Source: Lysobacterales bacterium
GTDB lineage: Bacteria > Pseudomonadota > Gammaproteobacteria > Xanthomonadales > Marinicellaceae
Length of the DNA stretch: 57,042 bases
Assembly (NCBI GenBank): GCA_027067055.1
Contig: JAMOMK010000011.1
Location: 1 to 57,042, forward strand
Direction of reading: 5' to 3'
The position numbers and the translations under genes are program-made. Each line of letters begins with the position of its first letter. The stretch's first letter is position 1. The notes under the pieces were generated by a model. The model ran no database searches, was not told the origin of the DNA, and saw only the letters and a program-made list of their open reading frames with translations. Of the stretch, positions 45,910 through 55,652 are shown one piece after another.

Positions 45910-48267
45910 ATGACTCTGTTACTTTTATCTCTGACTCTCTTAACTTTATTATCAAGCTTTTATTTTTTAAAACTTTCGTATTACTCTATAGCTTTTGTCG
46001 GTTTAATTCTAACATTTAAGTTTTTCTCAATAATTTCTGAAAACCAATTCATATTTCTAATAATCCCCACAATACTAGTTGTTCTAGTATTAACAATTAA
46101 AAAACTGCGACTCCAACTCATTACCAAACCTATTTTTCATGCTTTAAAAAAGGCTAATTCAAATTGGCAAAACTTCAAAAGAATTGACAATGGTTGGTTT
46201 GCTACCGAATTCGAGCGGTCAATTTTCCAAGGAAAACCTCAATTCATTAAGCTAAAACATAAAGGTGAAACAAAACCAAATATTCCACAAGAAACTGAAT
46301 TTTATTTTGTAATTTTAGATCCAAAAACAAATAATTTTACTAAAATAAACAAACTTTCCGCATTGGGAGCTACCGCTTTATTAATTAATAAATGCTACAA
46401 CGGGCAGGGATTTTCAAGTTGTGAAATATCACAAACACTAACCAATATTGGTAAAGTTAATCCTATAATTTCAGCAATTATCGGCATTCTAAATCTAGAT
46501 TCTCTAACAAGTTTCATACACCATTTTGCCAGCCGAAAACAAAAAGAAAAATACCTGCCACTTTTCGCTTCAGCCAAAATGTTGCCATTTCTTAAACCAA
46601 CATCTCTTTACGAAACCCTCGATTCACAAAAGTCATCTATCGAAGGCAGGATTGAGAAAAAATTCATCAAAAACAAAGAAATCATGGGCGTACGTGTTTC
46701 TTTTCAAGATGTTATTTTATTAGGGACCTCTCAATCTAATTGCTTTTACATCAATGTAAACATCAAAGACTTTAACAACCAATTTAAAAACAAAACGAAT
46801 TTAGGCACTGCCATTTGTATAATCAATAAGGAAATTAAAAATGTCACGTATAAAAAAGGTTTAAAGGCCTATGATGATTATTTGCATTATTTTTCTTGCA
46901 CCGGTAACAATGTTTTTATTCCATTTACCCATATTATTAATGAAGAACACGGAATCGGCAAAGGCCTTGAATATTTATATAAAAACCAATGCCATGCCAG
47001 TAATATTTGGCCACTAGCCACATCAATTCCAACCAATAAGACGGCTACACTAACTTCATGGTACTTTGCTCACTTACAAAAACAGAATGGCAGACAACTA
47101 CTAAGTTTCCGAGTAGTTTTATCTAAATTAAATGAGCAATTCAGCCAGTGTTTAAAGTTACAACTCGCCAATAAAATTGCTTTACACAATAATTTAGAAG
47201 ACCCTTTACTAAAATTTACATCAATTTTAAATAAAGAAACCCATATTTCTCAAACAATGAACCAACTCAGCTTGCTGCGAGGAATTTTAGGGTCAAATTC
47301 ACACAACATCAAAACAGAAAGTAAAGTCCGTTCATTTTATAAGGTCGCCCATCTGGCAACAGAACTTGATGGCATGAGCCACGAGATCAATCAACTGCCT
47401 TTAATTAAAAAAGCTTCTTTAGCCTGCCACCCTTATTATTCTCAAGAGGTGAATTTATTAATGAACTCAGATGATAAAAATTCTGCAATAGCATTTGATA
47501 AGTTAATCATTAAACATGTAGGTTATATTTTGCAAAATCTAAGTAAAGTCTGGCTGTATTCATTACGAACATCATTTATTGGACGTTTGTTTTTTCAAAA
47601 AAACAAATACAAATACATGATTAAACGCATGAGTTGTAGCTTCGCTTTTTTATCCGACATCACGCTTATAAACTGGACGTTCAAACACAAAATCAATACC
47701 AGCTTTGCAAGCCACCTTGGAGAGTGTATTCAACACATCATATCATCCATCAGCCTTTACGATTATTATGTTTCAAGTAGTGACAACACCCATGCAAAAA
47801 GATTAGCAAAACTCACCTTGAAAAATGAGTTATACGCCTCTCAAAACGCGTTAAAAAATACTGCAAATTTAGCATTTAATCGCATTCCAACCTTGTTCAT
47901 CAAGTTACTATTATTTCCAACAGGTCGACCATATCATTATATAAATTCCAATAAACCCATACATGAAAATATTGAGGAAATATGTCAATCAGATGGAAGC
48001 AGCAATAGTCCATTTACTAATCATTCTCCTTTTTTAAAAAAAATATACCAAGCGAAACAAAATTTAAATCAGGCAGCTTCAGCTGAAATTGCAGTAACCA
48101 ATGCCACAGGAACACCTGTAACTACTGATAATTATGAACTTTTAATCAACCGTTGTTTGGCTGCTGGCATCCTCAGCGTCGAACAATCAGAACAACTACG
48201 AGAAGCTTACCAAAGCATCTTAGAAATTAAATTAACTAACCATTTTGGAAACTATTATGAAAAATAA
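45910..48267 (+). CDS. Degenerate FadE-like acyl-CoA dehydrogenase
   Basis: A 785-residue protein with the FadE layout: two or three N-terminal membrane segments (about 2-62), FQGKPQFIKL (106-115), and C-terminal landmarks AFDKLIIKHVGY (528-539) and FPTGRPYHY (669-677). It is close in length to E. coli FadE (about 814). But the acyl-CoA dehydrogenase signature ALTxPxAGSD is absent (the region reads PFLKPTSLYETLDSQ), the GGxG segment is missing, and the motif that should read VEGxNxLxR is ELDGMSHEINQ. The FAD and substrate site therefore seems lost. It has no frameshift and is translated in phase with fadN, overlapping it by 11 bases. It may be a regulatory or structural pseudoenzyme of the operon, or a decaying gene. 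Confidence 0.75.
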   Translation: MTLLLLSLTLLTLLSSFYFLKLSYYSIAFVGLILTFKFFSIISENQFIFLIIPTILVVLVLTIKKLRLQLITKPIFHALKKANSNWQNFKRIDNGWFATEFERSIFQGKPQFIKLKHKGETKPNIPQETEFYFVILDPKTNNFTKINKLSALGATALLINKCYNGQGFSSCEISQTLTNIGKVNPIISAIIGILNLDSLTSFIHHFASRKQKEKYLPLFASAKMLPFLKPTSLYETLDSQKSSIEGRIEKKFIKNKEIMGVRVSFQDVILLGTSQSNCFYINVNIKDFNNQFKNKTNLGTAICIINKEIKNVTYKKGLKAYDDYLHYFSCTGNNVFIPFTHIINEEHGIGKGLEYLYKNQCHASNIWPLATSIPTNKTATLTSWYFAHLQKQNGRQLLSFRVVLSKLNEQFSQCLKLQLANKIALHNNLEDPLLKFTSILNKETHISQTMNQLSLLRGILGSNSHNIKTESKVRSFYKVAHLATELDGMSHEINQLPLIKKASLACHPYYSQEVNLLMNSDDKNSAIAFDKLIIKHVGYILQNLSKVWLYSLRTSFIGRLFFQKNKYKYMIKRMSCSFAFLSDITLINWTFKHKINTSFASHLGECIQHIISSISLYDYYVSSSDNTHAKRLAKLTLKNELYASQNALKNTANLAFNRIPTLFIKLLLFPTGRPYHYINSNKPIHENIEEICQSDGSSNSPFTNHSPFLKKIYQAKQNLNQAASAEIAVTNATGTPVTTDNYELLINRCLAAGILSVEQSEQLREAYQSILEIKLTNHFGNYYEK

Positions 48268-50623
48268 TTATACCGTTAAAAAAGCCGCTATTTTAGGTGC
48301 TGGTGTCATGGGAGCACAAATTGCTGCCCATTTTGCCAATGCAGGAATTCCGGTTATTCTTTTTGATTTGCCCAGTGATGGCAAAGACAAAAATGCCATT
48401 ATCAATAAATCCATCAAAATGCTGGGCAAAGCAAAACCAGCTCCTTTAGGTTATAAGTCTGTCACACAGTTAATAGAACCCGCCAATTATGAGACTGATT
48501 TAGCTAAATTACTCGAAGTGGATTTAGTTATTGAAGCAATTGTAGAACGCATGGACATAAAAAAGTCTTTGTACGATAAGATTGAAGATTACATCAAACC
48601 TGAAGCCATTTTTGCAACTAACACATCAGGACTTAGCATTAATGCCTTATCCGAAGTGTTTCCTGAAAAATTAAAACACCAGTTTTGTGGTGTGCATTTC
48701 TTCAACCCACCACGTTACATGCATTTGGTTGAAATCATTCCAACTAAAAAAACTGATGCAAATGTAATTTCTGCTTTAACAGAGTTTATGTCATCAACCC
48801 TTGGCAAAGGTGTGGTTAATGCCAAAGATACACCAAATTTTATTGCTAACAGGATTGGTGTTTTTTCTATTCTTTGTACCATTTATCATGGCATGAAATT
48901 TAATATTCCGCTTGAGACTGTTGATGCACTAACTGGTACACTTATTGGACGAGCAAAGTCTGCTACTTTTAGAACGGCTGATGTCGTTGGTTTAGACACC
49001 TTAAATCACACAGTCAATACCATGCTTAATGGATTGCCCGATGACCCTTGGAATAAACATTATAAAATGCCTTCGTGGTTAACTGATTTAATCAAAGCAG
49101 GAGCCTTGGGTGCTAAAACTCGTGCGGGTGTTTACAAAAAAGAAGGCAGAGATATTAAAATCTTAGATCTTAAGAAAAAAGAATACCGCCTACAAGATGC
49201 CAAAATTGACGATGAAGTCTTAGCTATCTTAAAAAACAGAAATGCAGTCGAACGATTTGAACAATTACGTGCATCTAAATCTAATCAAGCGCAATTTTTA
49301 TACAGCATGTATCGTGATTTATTTCATTATGCAGCTTATCATTTAGAAGAAATTGCGGACAATGCTCGCGAAGTGGACTTTGCTATTCGATGGGGCTTTG
49401 GTTGGAGACAAGGACCATTTGAAATTTGGCAATCAGCTGATTGGAAAAAAGTCACCTCTTGGATAAACCAAGACATGAAAGACGGCAAAACCATGGTACA
49501 AGCTGCTCTTCCTGATTGGGTTGCAGAAATTGATGGTGCTCACACGGCAGAAGGTTCATACGCACCAAAAACCAAGTCATTCCAAGGCCGTCCTGATTTA
49601 GCTGTCTTTAAACGCCAGTTGTTCCCAGAACTAACCATCGGTGAAAAAGCTGATTATGGCACAACAGTGCATGAAGACGATGATATTCGTTTATGGCACA
49701 TAGACGATGACGTCTTGATTGCTAGTTTCAAAACCAAGAAACACATCATAACAACAGGTGTTTTAGCCGGCATTCAAAAAGCTGTTAAAATTGCTGAATC
49801 TGATTTTAAGGGTTTAGTTTTATGGCAGACAAGTGAACCATTTACATTAGGTGCCAATCTTGCCCCTGCCCTACAAGCTGTTGCAGAAGGACGAGTCAAT
49901 GAGGTAGAAGATCTTGTTAATACTTTCCAACAAACATCTCAAGCTTTAAGGTTTTCAAAAGTACCTACTGTTATCGCCGTTCGTGGTATGGCATTAGGCG
50001 GTGGTTGTGAATTTTCCATGAATGCCACATCGGTTGTTACTGCATTTGAATCTTATATTGGTTTAGTTGAAGCTGGTGTTGGCTTGTTACCTGCTGGTGG
50101 CGGATTAAAAGAAATTGCACGACGCACATCAGAAGATTTTGAAACAGGTGATTTATATCCACAAATTGAACATTTCTTCAAGCTTGTTGCTATGGCACAA
50201 GTTGCTGGTTCTGGACTAGAGGCCAAAAAATGGAAATTACTCAAACCGTGTACTGATGTGGTATTTAATACCCACGAAGTTCTGCATGTCGCCAAAGAGA
50301 AAATTAAATGGTTAAGTGCCAAAGGTTATCGCGCTCCAGCAGAGGATCAAAACATTCGTGTTTGTGGTCAAGCTGGCATTGCCAACATGAAGATGATACT
50401 CGCCAATATGATGGCAGGTCGTATGATGAGTCCGCATGATTATGAAATAGCAGTACGTATCGCAACTGTTATTGCTGGTGGTGATGTCGATAGCAACTCG
50501 CTTGTAAGTGAACAATATTTACTCGACTTAGAGCGTAAATTGTTTATCGAGTTGATTCAAATGCCAAAAACATTGGCACGAATTGAACACACATTAAAAA
50601 CTGGCAAACCATTACGTAACTAA
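48257..50623 (+). CDS. fadN: 3-hydroxyacyl-CoA dehydrogenase / enoyl-CoA hydratase
   Basis: About 788 residues. The order is dehydrogenase first (NAD motif AILGAGVMGAQIA near residue 10; NTSGLSI; HFFNPPRYMHLVEII), then a second dehydrogenase C-domain and a C-terminal enoyl-CoA hydratase domain (MALGGGCEFSM, EAGVGLLPAGGGL). This is the FadN (B. subtilis YusL) layout, the reverse of E. coli FadB. It performs the second and third beta-oxidation steps. I chose ATG at 48257, with GGA just upstream and overlapping the fadE-like stop; four more codons upstream are possible. fadA follows by 13 bases. Confidence 0.94.
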   Translation: MKNNYTVKKAAILGAGVMGAQIAAHFANAGIPVILFDLPSDGKDKNAIINKSIKMLGKAKPAPLGYKSVTQLIEPANYETDLAKLLEVDLVIEAIVERMDIKKSLYDKIEDYIKPEAIFATNTSGLSINALSEVFPEKLKHQFCGVHFFNPPRYMHLVEIIPTKKTDANVISALTEFMSSTLGKGVVNAKDTPNFIANRIGVFSILCTIYHGMKFNIPLETVDALTGTLIGRAKSATFRTADVVGLDTLNHTVNTMLNGLPDDPWNKHYKMPSWLTDLIKAGALGAKTRAGVYKKEGRDIKILDLKKKEYRLQDAKIDDEVLAILKNRNAVERFEQLRASKSNQAQFLYSMYRDLFHYAAYHLEEIADNAREVDFAIRWGFGWRQGPFEIWQSADWKKVTSWINQDMKDGKTMVQAALPDWVAEIDGAHTAEGSYAPKTKSFQGRPDLAVFKRQLFPELTIGEKADYGTTVHEDDDIRLWHIDDDVLIASFKTKKHIITTGVLAGIQKAVKIAESDFKGLVLWQTSEPFTLGANLAPALQAVAEGRVNEVEDLVNTFQQTSQALRFSKVPTVIAVRGMALGGGCEFSMNATSVVTAFESYIGLVEAGVGLLPAGGGLKEIARRTSEDFETGDLYPQIEHFFKLVAMAQVAGSGLEAKKWKLLKPCTDVVFNTHEVLHVAKEKIKWLSAKGYRAPAEDQNIRVCGQAGIANMKMILANMMAGRMMSPHDYEIAVRIATVIAGGDVDSNSLVSEQYLLDLERKLFIELIQMPKTLARIEHTLKTGKPLRN

Positions 50624-50636
50624 TAGGAGAAATATC

Positions 50637-51830
50637 ATGAAAAAAGTACAAGACGTTTATATCGTAGAAGCCGTAAGAACTCCTGTTGGTAAAGCACCAA
50701 GAGGTATGTTTAACAAAACCCGCCCAGATGATTTATTATCACACTGCATGTCAACCATGCTTGCACGCCACCCTGATTTTGACAAAAATGAAATTGGCGA
50801 TGTCGTGATTGGTTGTGCTATGCCAGAGGGCGAACAAGGCATGAATATTGCACGAATTGCAAGCTTGCTTGCTGGTATCCCTGATACCGTACCTGCCATG
50901 ACCATTAACCGATTTTGCTCCTCTGGCGTACAAGCCATTGCCATAGCCGCACAACAAATTGCCACAGGTCAAATGAGTAGTGCTATCGCCGGTGGAACTG
51001 AATCCATGAGCATGGTGCCAATGATGGGCAATAAAGTCACAATGAACCCAAAAGTGTTTGAAGATGACAATATCGGCATAGCATATGGCATGGGAATTAC
51101 GGCAGAAAATGTCGCTGATCAATGGAAAGTAACGCGTGAAGCACAAGATGAATTTGCTTACAACTCACATATGCGTGCCTTAAACGCCATAGAAAAAGGT
51201 TACTTTAAAGATGAAATAGTTCCTTACACTATCGAGTCACGCACACCAGATTTAGCCAAAGCCGAAACCATTGTTACCTCAAGAACTGTTGAAAACGACG
51301 AAGGTCCTCGTGCAGGTACTTCTGTTGCTGTGTTAAACAAACTGCGTGCAGTGTTCAAGATGGGTGGTTCGGTTACGGCTGGTAATTCATCACAAATGAG
51401 TGATGGAGCTGGTGCATTGTTGTTGGTTAATGAAGAAACATTGAAACGCTATAACATGACACCAATTGCTAAATACCATGGCTTTTCTGTGGCAGGTGTT
51501 CCTGCTGACATAATGGGCATTGGCCCAATTAAAGCCATACCCAAGGTGTTAGACCTTGCTGGTTTAAAATCACAGGACATGGACTGGATTGAATTGAATG
51601 AAGCCTTTGCAGCACAATCTCTCGCTGTTATTGGCGAATTAGGTTTAGATACCGATAAAGTTAATCCAAATGGCGGTGCTATCGCTCTTGGTCATCCACT
51701 TGGAGCAACTGGCGCTATCCGAGCTGCTACCGCTATTCATGGTTTGCGTAGAACCGGTGGAAAATACGGCATGATAACCATGTGTATCGGAACAGGAATG
51801 GGCGCAGCTGGGATTATTGAAGCGTTGTAG
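50637..51830 (+). CDS. fadA: Acetyl-CoA C-acyltransferase (3-ketoacyl-CoA thiolase)
   Basis: A 397-residue thiolase with catalytic C94 ([10 protein letters not shown]), H353 ([12 protein letters not shown]) and C383 ([12 protein letters not shown]). It carries out the last beta-oxidation step and pairs with FadN. A strong AGGAG precedes the start. Last gene of the psrA-fadE-fadN-fadA run; a hairpin terminator follows. Confidence 0.97.
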   Translation: MKKVQDVYIVEAVRTPVGKAPRGMFNKTRPDDLLSHCMSTMLARHPDFDKNEIGDVVIGCAMPEGEQGMNIARIASLLAGIPDTVPAMTINRFCSSGVQAIAIAAQQIATGQMSSAIAGGTESMSMVPMMGNKVTMNPKVFEDDNIGIAYGMGITAENVADQWKVTREAQDEFAYNSHMRALNAIEKGYFKDEIVPYTIESRTPDLAKAETIVTSRTVENDEGPRAGTSVAVLNKLRAVFKMGGSVTAGNSSQMSDGAGALLLVNEETLKRYNMTPIAKYHGFSVAGVPADIMGIGPIKAIPKVLDLAGLKSQDMDWIELNEAFAAQSLAVIGELGLDTDKVNPNGGAIALGHPLGATGAIRAATAIHGLRRTGGKYGMITMCIGTGMGAAGIIEAL

Positions 51831-51836
51831 TTTTTT

Positions 51837-51874
51837 CAGGTATCAGGTGACAGGTTTTAGGTTACAGGTATCAG
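51837..51874 (+). repeat. Heptamer tandem repeat CAGGTNN
   Basis: Five and a half 7-base units read CAGGTAT CAGGTGA, CAGGTTT, TAGGTTA, CAGGTAT, CAG. They lie in the fadA-grpE gap directly before the terminator. A different heptamer array is at 2725. Confidence 0.75.
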
Positions 51875-51879
51875 AAATA

Positions 51880-51908
51880 AAAATGGCATCCTTTTGGGAT
51901 GCCATTTT
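51880..51908. terminator. Bidirectional terminator between fadA and grpE
   Basis: A perfect 12-bp stem (AAAATGGCATCC / GGATGCCATTTT) with a 5-base loop is preceded by A and followed by a T run, so it works on both strands between these convergent genes. Confidence 0.9.
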
Positions 51909-51929
51909 TTTATTTTAAAAAAGCGAGCT

Positions 51930-52517
51930 TTATTTAGAAACAACCACCATCGCAGGACGTACGAGACGACCATTTAAGATATAACCTTTTTGAAAGACAT
52001 CCACAATCGTATTTGGGGCTAAATTAGGATTAGGAATTTGCGTCATGGCTTCGTGAAATTCCGGGTTAAATTTTTCACCCTCTGGATTAATAATTTCCAT
52101 GCCATTATCTGTAAGCACTTTATTGAGCACATGTTGTGTCATTTTCGTTCCTTCAATCATTTGCTCGACCGTCATTTCTACGCCATCTTTACCATAGGCT
52201 TCAAGTTCTTTATCCATACTATCGGCAACTGGAAGCAAAGCTTTGGCAAATCGATCAATGGCATATTTACGCAAGTTATCCAATTCACGTGCATTGCGTT
52301 TACGGATATTATCCATTTCTGCATGCAGGCGAATTATCTCTTCTTTGTACTTAGCCACTTCTTCATCGCGCTGAATTTCTTCTTCAACGATTTCAGACTC
52401 AACTTCGGCTTCATTTACGTCTTCAGCTTCATTGAAATTTTCCATAACTTCTTCGATTTCAACTTCATTATCTACTTCTTTTTTAGGTGTTTCTTCATTC
52501 ATCTTGTTCATTCTCAT
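51930..52517 (-). CDS. grpE: Nucleotide exchange factor GrpE
   Basis: A 195-residue cofactor that releases ADP from DnaK. It has an acidic N-terminal coiled coil (EVEIEEVMENFNEAEDV), the NIRKRNARELDNLRKYAIDRFAKALLPVADSMD helix and the C-terminal VVDVFQKGYILNGRLVRPAMVVVSK. Three close ATGs (codons 1, 3, 6) make the start ambiguous. It is alone here: dnaK and dnaJ do not follow. No heat-shock sigma32 promoter is seen in the 54-base gap to recN. Confidence 0.95.
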   Translation of the reverse strand: MRMNKMNEETPKKEVDNEVEIEEVMENFNEAEDVNEAEVESEIVEEEIQRDEEVAKYKEEIIRLHAEMDNIRKRNARELDNLRKYAIDRFAKALLPVADSMDKELEAYGKDGVEMTVEQMIEGTKMTQHVLNKVLTDNGMEIINPEGEKFNPEFHEAMTQIPNPNLAPNTIVDVFQKGYILNGRLVRPAMVVVSK

Positions 52518-52571
52518 TAATATAGATACAATAACAGCCGCTAATATAATGTTTATTACTCAAATTGCAAT

Positions 52572-54224
52572 ATGCTAAAGTCACTTTTTATAAAAAATTA
52601 TGTTCTTATCAAGCAACTAGATTTAGATTTTTCTAGTGGTTTTCATGCTTTTACGGGTGAAACAGGTGCGGGCAAGTCAATAATTGTTGGTGCTTTGTCA
52701 TTAATACTCGGCAATCGAGCTGATTATTCCGTCATACGCAGCAACGAACAAAAATGTGAAATCAGCGCACTATTCGACATCAGTCAAAACAAACAAGCGC
52801 AAGACTGGTTAACGCAGTTAGATGATGATGAAACAAGTGAAATTGAAATTCGCCGTGTGATTACTACCGATGGACGTTCTAAATCATGGCTTAATTCACG
52901 TCCATGCACTAATGCCAGTTTAAAACATCTCGGTGAACTATTAGTGCAAATTCATGGGCAACACGATCAGATTAAACTCAACAATGCCAATTACCAGCTA
53001 GCTGTTATTGATGAAACAGGTAATTACCAAGATTTATTAACTCAAATAACAGAGCTTTATCAACAATACAAACATACTCAAGCACAACTAACCCAAATTG
53101 AATTAGCAGGAGCCTTAAACGAATCTGAAAGTCAGTTATTGCGTTATCAATTTGAAGAACTCTCGCAACTCAACCTAACAGAGAATGAATTGGATAAACT
53201 GCATCAACAACAAAAAGCCTTAACTGGCGCGGTTGACACATTAAGCAATATGGATAAATCGCTAGCTTTGTTAAATGGCGACCATAACAATGTCACCCAA
53301 GTCATTGCCGAAATAACTTCTTCGTTGACCGAAATTCAAGGCATTGATTTAACTGAAATATTAACTATGTTGGATGAAGTCTCTATCAACCTAAATGAAA
53401 TCGAAACTGAAATCCAAGCACAACACAGTCAAGTTGAAGTTAATCCCGAAAAACTGCACGAAATTGAAAATCGCTTAGATCAAATATACAGCACCGCACG
53501 TAAACACCAAGTCAATGCCGAAAATCTCTACCAACACCACCTTGATCTATCAGAGAAGTTGGAATTGAATGATTCACAAAAACAAAAACGCGCCAAGTTG
53601 CTGGAAAATTTAAGTGGAATTGAACAACGCTACACAAAGAAGTCATTACAGCTTTCAAAAAACCGAACACAAACTGCCAATCAATTTGGCAAAAACGTCA
53701 CTCAAGTCATTCAAAAACTCGGCTTAAATAAAGCAGAATTTATCGTAGTAATCAAATACAATCCAGAGGCTAATATCACGGCAATTGGACAAGACAGCTG
53801 TGATTTCGAAGTCGTCATGAATCCAGGGCAAGCGCCACAAAAAATGTCCAAAACCGCCTCAGGTGGCGAATTATCACGTATCGCACTGGCGATAGAAATA
53901 TGCAAAAAGCAAGACCAATCCTCAAGCTTTGTCTTCGACGAAGTCGATGCAGGCATCGGTGGCGCAGTAGCCGAAACCGTCGGCAAACTGATGCGTAAAC
54001 TCAGCGCTAAACAACAAGTCTTTGCTGTCACTCATCTGCCACACGTCGCAGGACTCGCACACCACCATTACCTCGTGAGCAAAACTGAAGTTAAAGGCCT
54101 CACAGAAAGCTCCGTTACCCTACTCGACAACAACCAACGCATCCAAGAACTCGCCCGCATGTCAGGCGGCTCAACCATCACCGAAACTACACTGGAACAA
54201 GCTAAGGCATTTATGCTAAAATAA
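52572..54224 (+). CDS. recN: DNA repair protein RecN
   Basis: A 550-residue SMC-like ATPase for double-strand break repair. Walker A GETGAGKS lies near residue 29, long central coiled coils, ABC signature TASGGELSRIALA and Walker B SFVFDEVDAGIGG near the C-terminus. Divergent from grpE. No clear LexA box is seen in the short upstream gap, although recN is a common SOS gene. Confidence 0.97.
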   Translation: MLKSLFIKNYVLIKQLDLDFSSGFHAFTGETGAGKSIIVGALSLILGNRADYSVIRSNEQKCEISALFDISQNKQAQDWLTQLDDDETSEIEIRRVITTDGRSKSWLNSRPCTNASLKHLGELLVQIHGQHDQIKLNNANYQLAVIDETGNYQDLLTQITELYQQYKHTQAQLTQIELAGALNESESQLLRYQFEELSQLNLTENELDKLHQQQKALTGAVDTLSNMDKSLALLNGDHNNVTQVIAEITSSLTEIQGIDLTEILTMLDEVSINLNEIETEIQAQHSQVEVNPEKLHEIENRLDQIYSTARKHQVNAENLYQHHLDLSEKLELNDSQKQKRAKLLENLSGIEQRYTKKSLQLSKNRTQTANQFGKNVTQVIQKLGLNKAEFIVVIKYNPEANITAIGQDSCDFEVVMNPGQAPQKMSKTASGGELSRIALAIEICKKQDQSSSFVFDEVDAGIGGAVAETVGKLMRKLSAKQQVFAVTHLPHVAGLAHHHYLVSKTEVKGLTESSVTLLDNNQRIQELARMSGGSTITETTLEQAKAFMLK

Positions 54225-54255
54225 AAATAATGAAAAGGTCAACGAATTTAACATT

Positions 54256-54417
54256 TTGAAAAAATATCACAAATATTTAATATCCTTAATTATTATCGCT
54301 GCACCTATAATCGTAATGTTTGTGCACTTTTCTTTACTTTTTCGGGTTATTAATATCGTTATAACTGTCACTTTTGTTTGGCTTATTTTGTATATCTCAG
54401 AAGACCTTGGTAAGTAA
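54256..54417 (+). CDS. Possible small membrane protein
   Basis: A 53-codon frame from TTG at 54256 encodes KKYHKYLISL and two hydrophobic stretches (IIIAAPIIVMFVHFSLLF and VINIVITVTFVWLILYI) ending ISEDLGK. The positive N-terminus and two membrane spans suit a small inner-membrane protein. There is no good ribosome binding site or ATG, so it may not be expressed. Confidence 0.35.
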   Translation: MKKYHKYLISLIIIAAPIIVMFVHFSLLFRVINIVITVTFVWLILYISEDLGK

Positions 54418-54429
54418 CTTTGTTTTAGA

Positions 54430-54600
54430 ATATGTAACACAAAAGCTCACGAATGAGGCACGGAGATTCGCGGAGTTTTTGTAAGGTGTGGCCTCGCCCA
54501 CCATTTTAGAATTTTTGGGTTATCGAAGATCCTGAAACACTGCCGATGGGCGGAGCCCATCTTACGGGAAGTACATCGACTCGTTCCTCACGCTCCGCGT
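54430..54600. repeat. GC-rich composite of intergenic repeats
   Basis: The gap to the next gene is richer in G and C than its surroundings and holds stacked repeat-like pieces: GCACGGAG followed by GCGGAGTTTTT (54461-54480), a perfect hairpin GATGGGC-GGA-GCCCATC (54545-54561) and short palindromic GC blocks. A related GTAACAC...CACGGAG...GAGTTTT stretch lies inverted at 55646-55700. No gene is seen. Confidence 0.5.
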
Positions 54601-54627
54601 GGTAATGCATAGAGATGTTTAATCATT

Positions 54628-55248
54628 TTACTTCATTTCAAACAGTGAAGCCTCAATTGCCCTTATTGGAGTTACATCGTATGGTTGACCAATAATATTT
54701 TCCAGCCTTTTTTGATTGGCAAGATTGTATTTTCTAAAAAAAGAATCAAAGTGTTTATTTTTCACCAGTATATAAACTTGCTTAATATAATCATAATAAT
54801 TATCCAGTTTTTTCATAGCATTCTGATTGTTATTACCAGTTAAATTATATTGAATTTTACTATCCCAAATTGGAAACACTTCTGGATTAATGAAATGTAG
54901 CATTTTTGATGCACCAACCAGAGAATGTAAGCAATTGGCAATTGGTTGTATTTCTATCTCATCATAATTATTCTTTGTAGCCTTTTTTGCTTTTGACAAT
55001 TGAACTGCAGCACGATCTAAATATTCATCATCAATACGTAAAACACGAGGCATCCAAGCATAGGTCATTAACGCAAGCATTTTAAATGTTTGAACGTCAT
55101 CCAATTTTGATTTTTTGGAAAATTTAATGATTTCAGGATATGTTAATAAATATGTGTATTCACGTAATTTTTCATCCTTTAATTTTTTATGAAAATTTCC
55201 AATATTAGGTAAATTATTTTCTAAATCTGATAGTTTTATAATCTTCAT
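54628..55248 (-). CDS. Hypothetical protein with A-S-K-x-L-H-F / F-P-I-W-D motif
   Basis: About 206 residues, start ATG at 55248 (a TTG frame extends 6 codons earlier). Helical and basic. The stretch LVGASKMLHFINPEVFPIWDSKI is a conserved-looking block seen in uncharacterised proteins related to helix-hairpin-helix DNA glycosylase folds; I cannot confirm that. It starts two bases after the stop of the small gene upstream, so the two form an operon. Function unknown. Confidence 0.6.
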   Translation of the reverse strand: MKIIKLSDLENNLPNIGNFHKKLKDEKLREYTYLLTYPEIIKFSKKSKLDDVQTFKMLALMTYAWMPRVLRIDDEYLDRAAVQLSKAKKATKNNYDEIEIQPIANCLHSLVGASKMLHFINPEVFPIWDSKIQYNLTGNNNQNAMKKLDNYYDYIKQVYILVKNKHFDSFFRKYNLANQKRLENIIGQPYDVTPIRAIEASLFEMK

Positions 55249-55250
55249 TT

Positions 55251-55481
55251 TCAATCTTCTAAACAATCTACAATTTTCAGGTTCACATTACCAAGTTCTG
55301 TTAATCTATCTTCATTAACTCCATAAACAATTTCTGAGATCGTTGGATAGATGTCTAGTTTAAGACTAAAACCTGGGAATTCACAATTAGCTTCAGCACA
55401 ATGTTGATGAATTGGCTCTAGCCACTTTAAGTAATTTTCAGTTGTTTCAACATCTAATTCAATTATTAGTTTTTTCTTCAT
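55251..55481 (-). CDS. Hypothetical small acidic protein
   Basis: A 76-residue acidic protein (IIELDVETTENYLKWLEP) with two cysteines near the middle and one near the end. GGAG is 9 bases before the ATG. First gene of a two-gene unit with the 206-residue protein. No family recognised; the pair could be a toxin/antidote-like or defence cassette, but nothing shows this. Confidence 0.6.
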   Translation of the reverse strand: MKKKLIIELDVETTENYLKWLEPIHQHCAEANCEFPGFSLKLDIYPTISEIVYGVNEDRLTELGNVNLKIVDCLED

Positions 55482-55614
55482 AATTTTTTCTCCATCTATT
55501 TTAAGGATTCATTTTAATTAAAATCATTCTCAAAACTTGAGAATAGAATAATTATATTAAAATGCCTCCATGTTACTTAATCCAGAAACAAAAACGCGAT
55601 AGTCAATGAGGTTG

Positions 55615-55652
55615 CCACGTCGCTACGCTCCTCGCAATGACGTGGTTTTTTT
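55615..55652. repeat. REP-like hairpin with T tail
   Basis: CCACGTC (55615-55621) and GACGTGG (55639-55645) form a perfect 7-bp stem around GCTACGCTCCTCGCAAT and are followed by seven T. The core is the widespread ATTGCGAGGAGCGTAGC repeat. Its T tail points rightwards, whereas the flanking genes are leftward, so it is a repeat rather than their terminator. Confidence 0.7.

Noticed and set aside
52518-52571. LexA box between grpE and recN
   Set aside because: One CTGT half-site (minus strand, CTGTTATTGTATC) has no matching ACAG at the required distance.
54256-54600. CRISPR array in the repeat-rich tract before the unknown genes
   Set aside because: Repeats are few, unequal in length and palindromic GC blocks; no regular spacer pattern.
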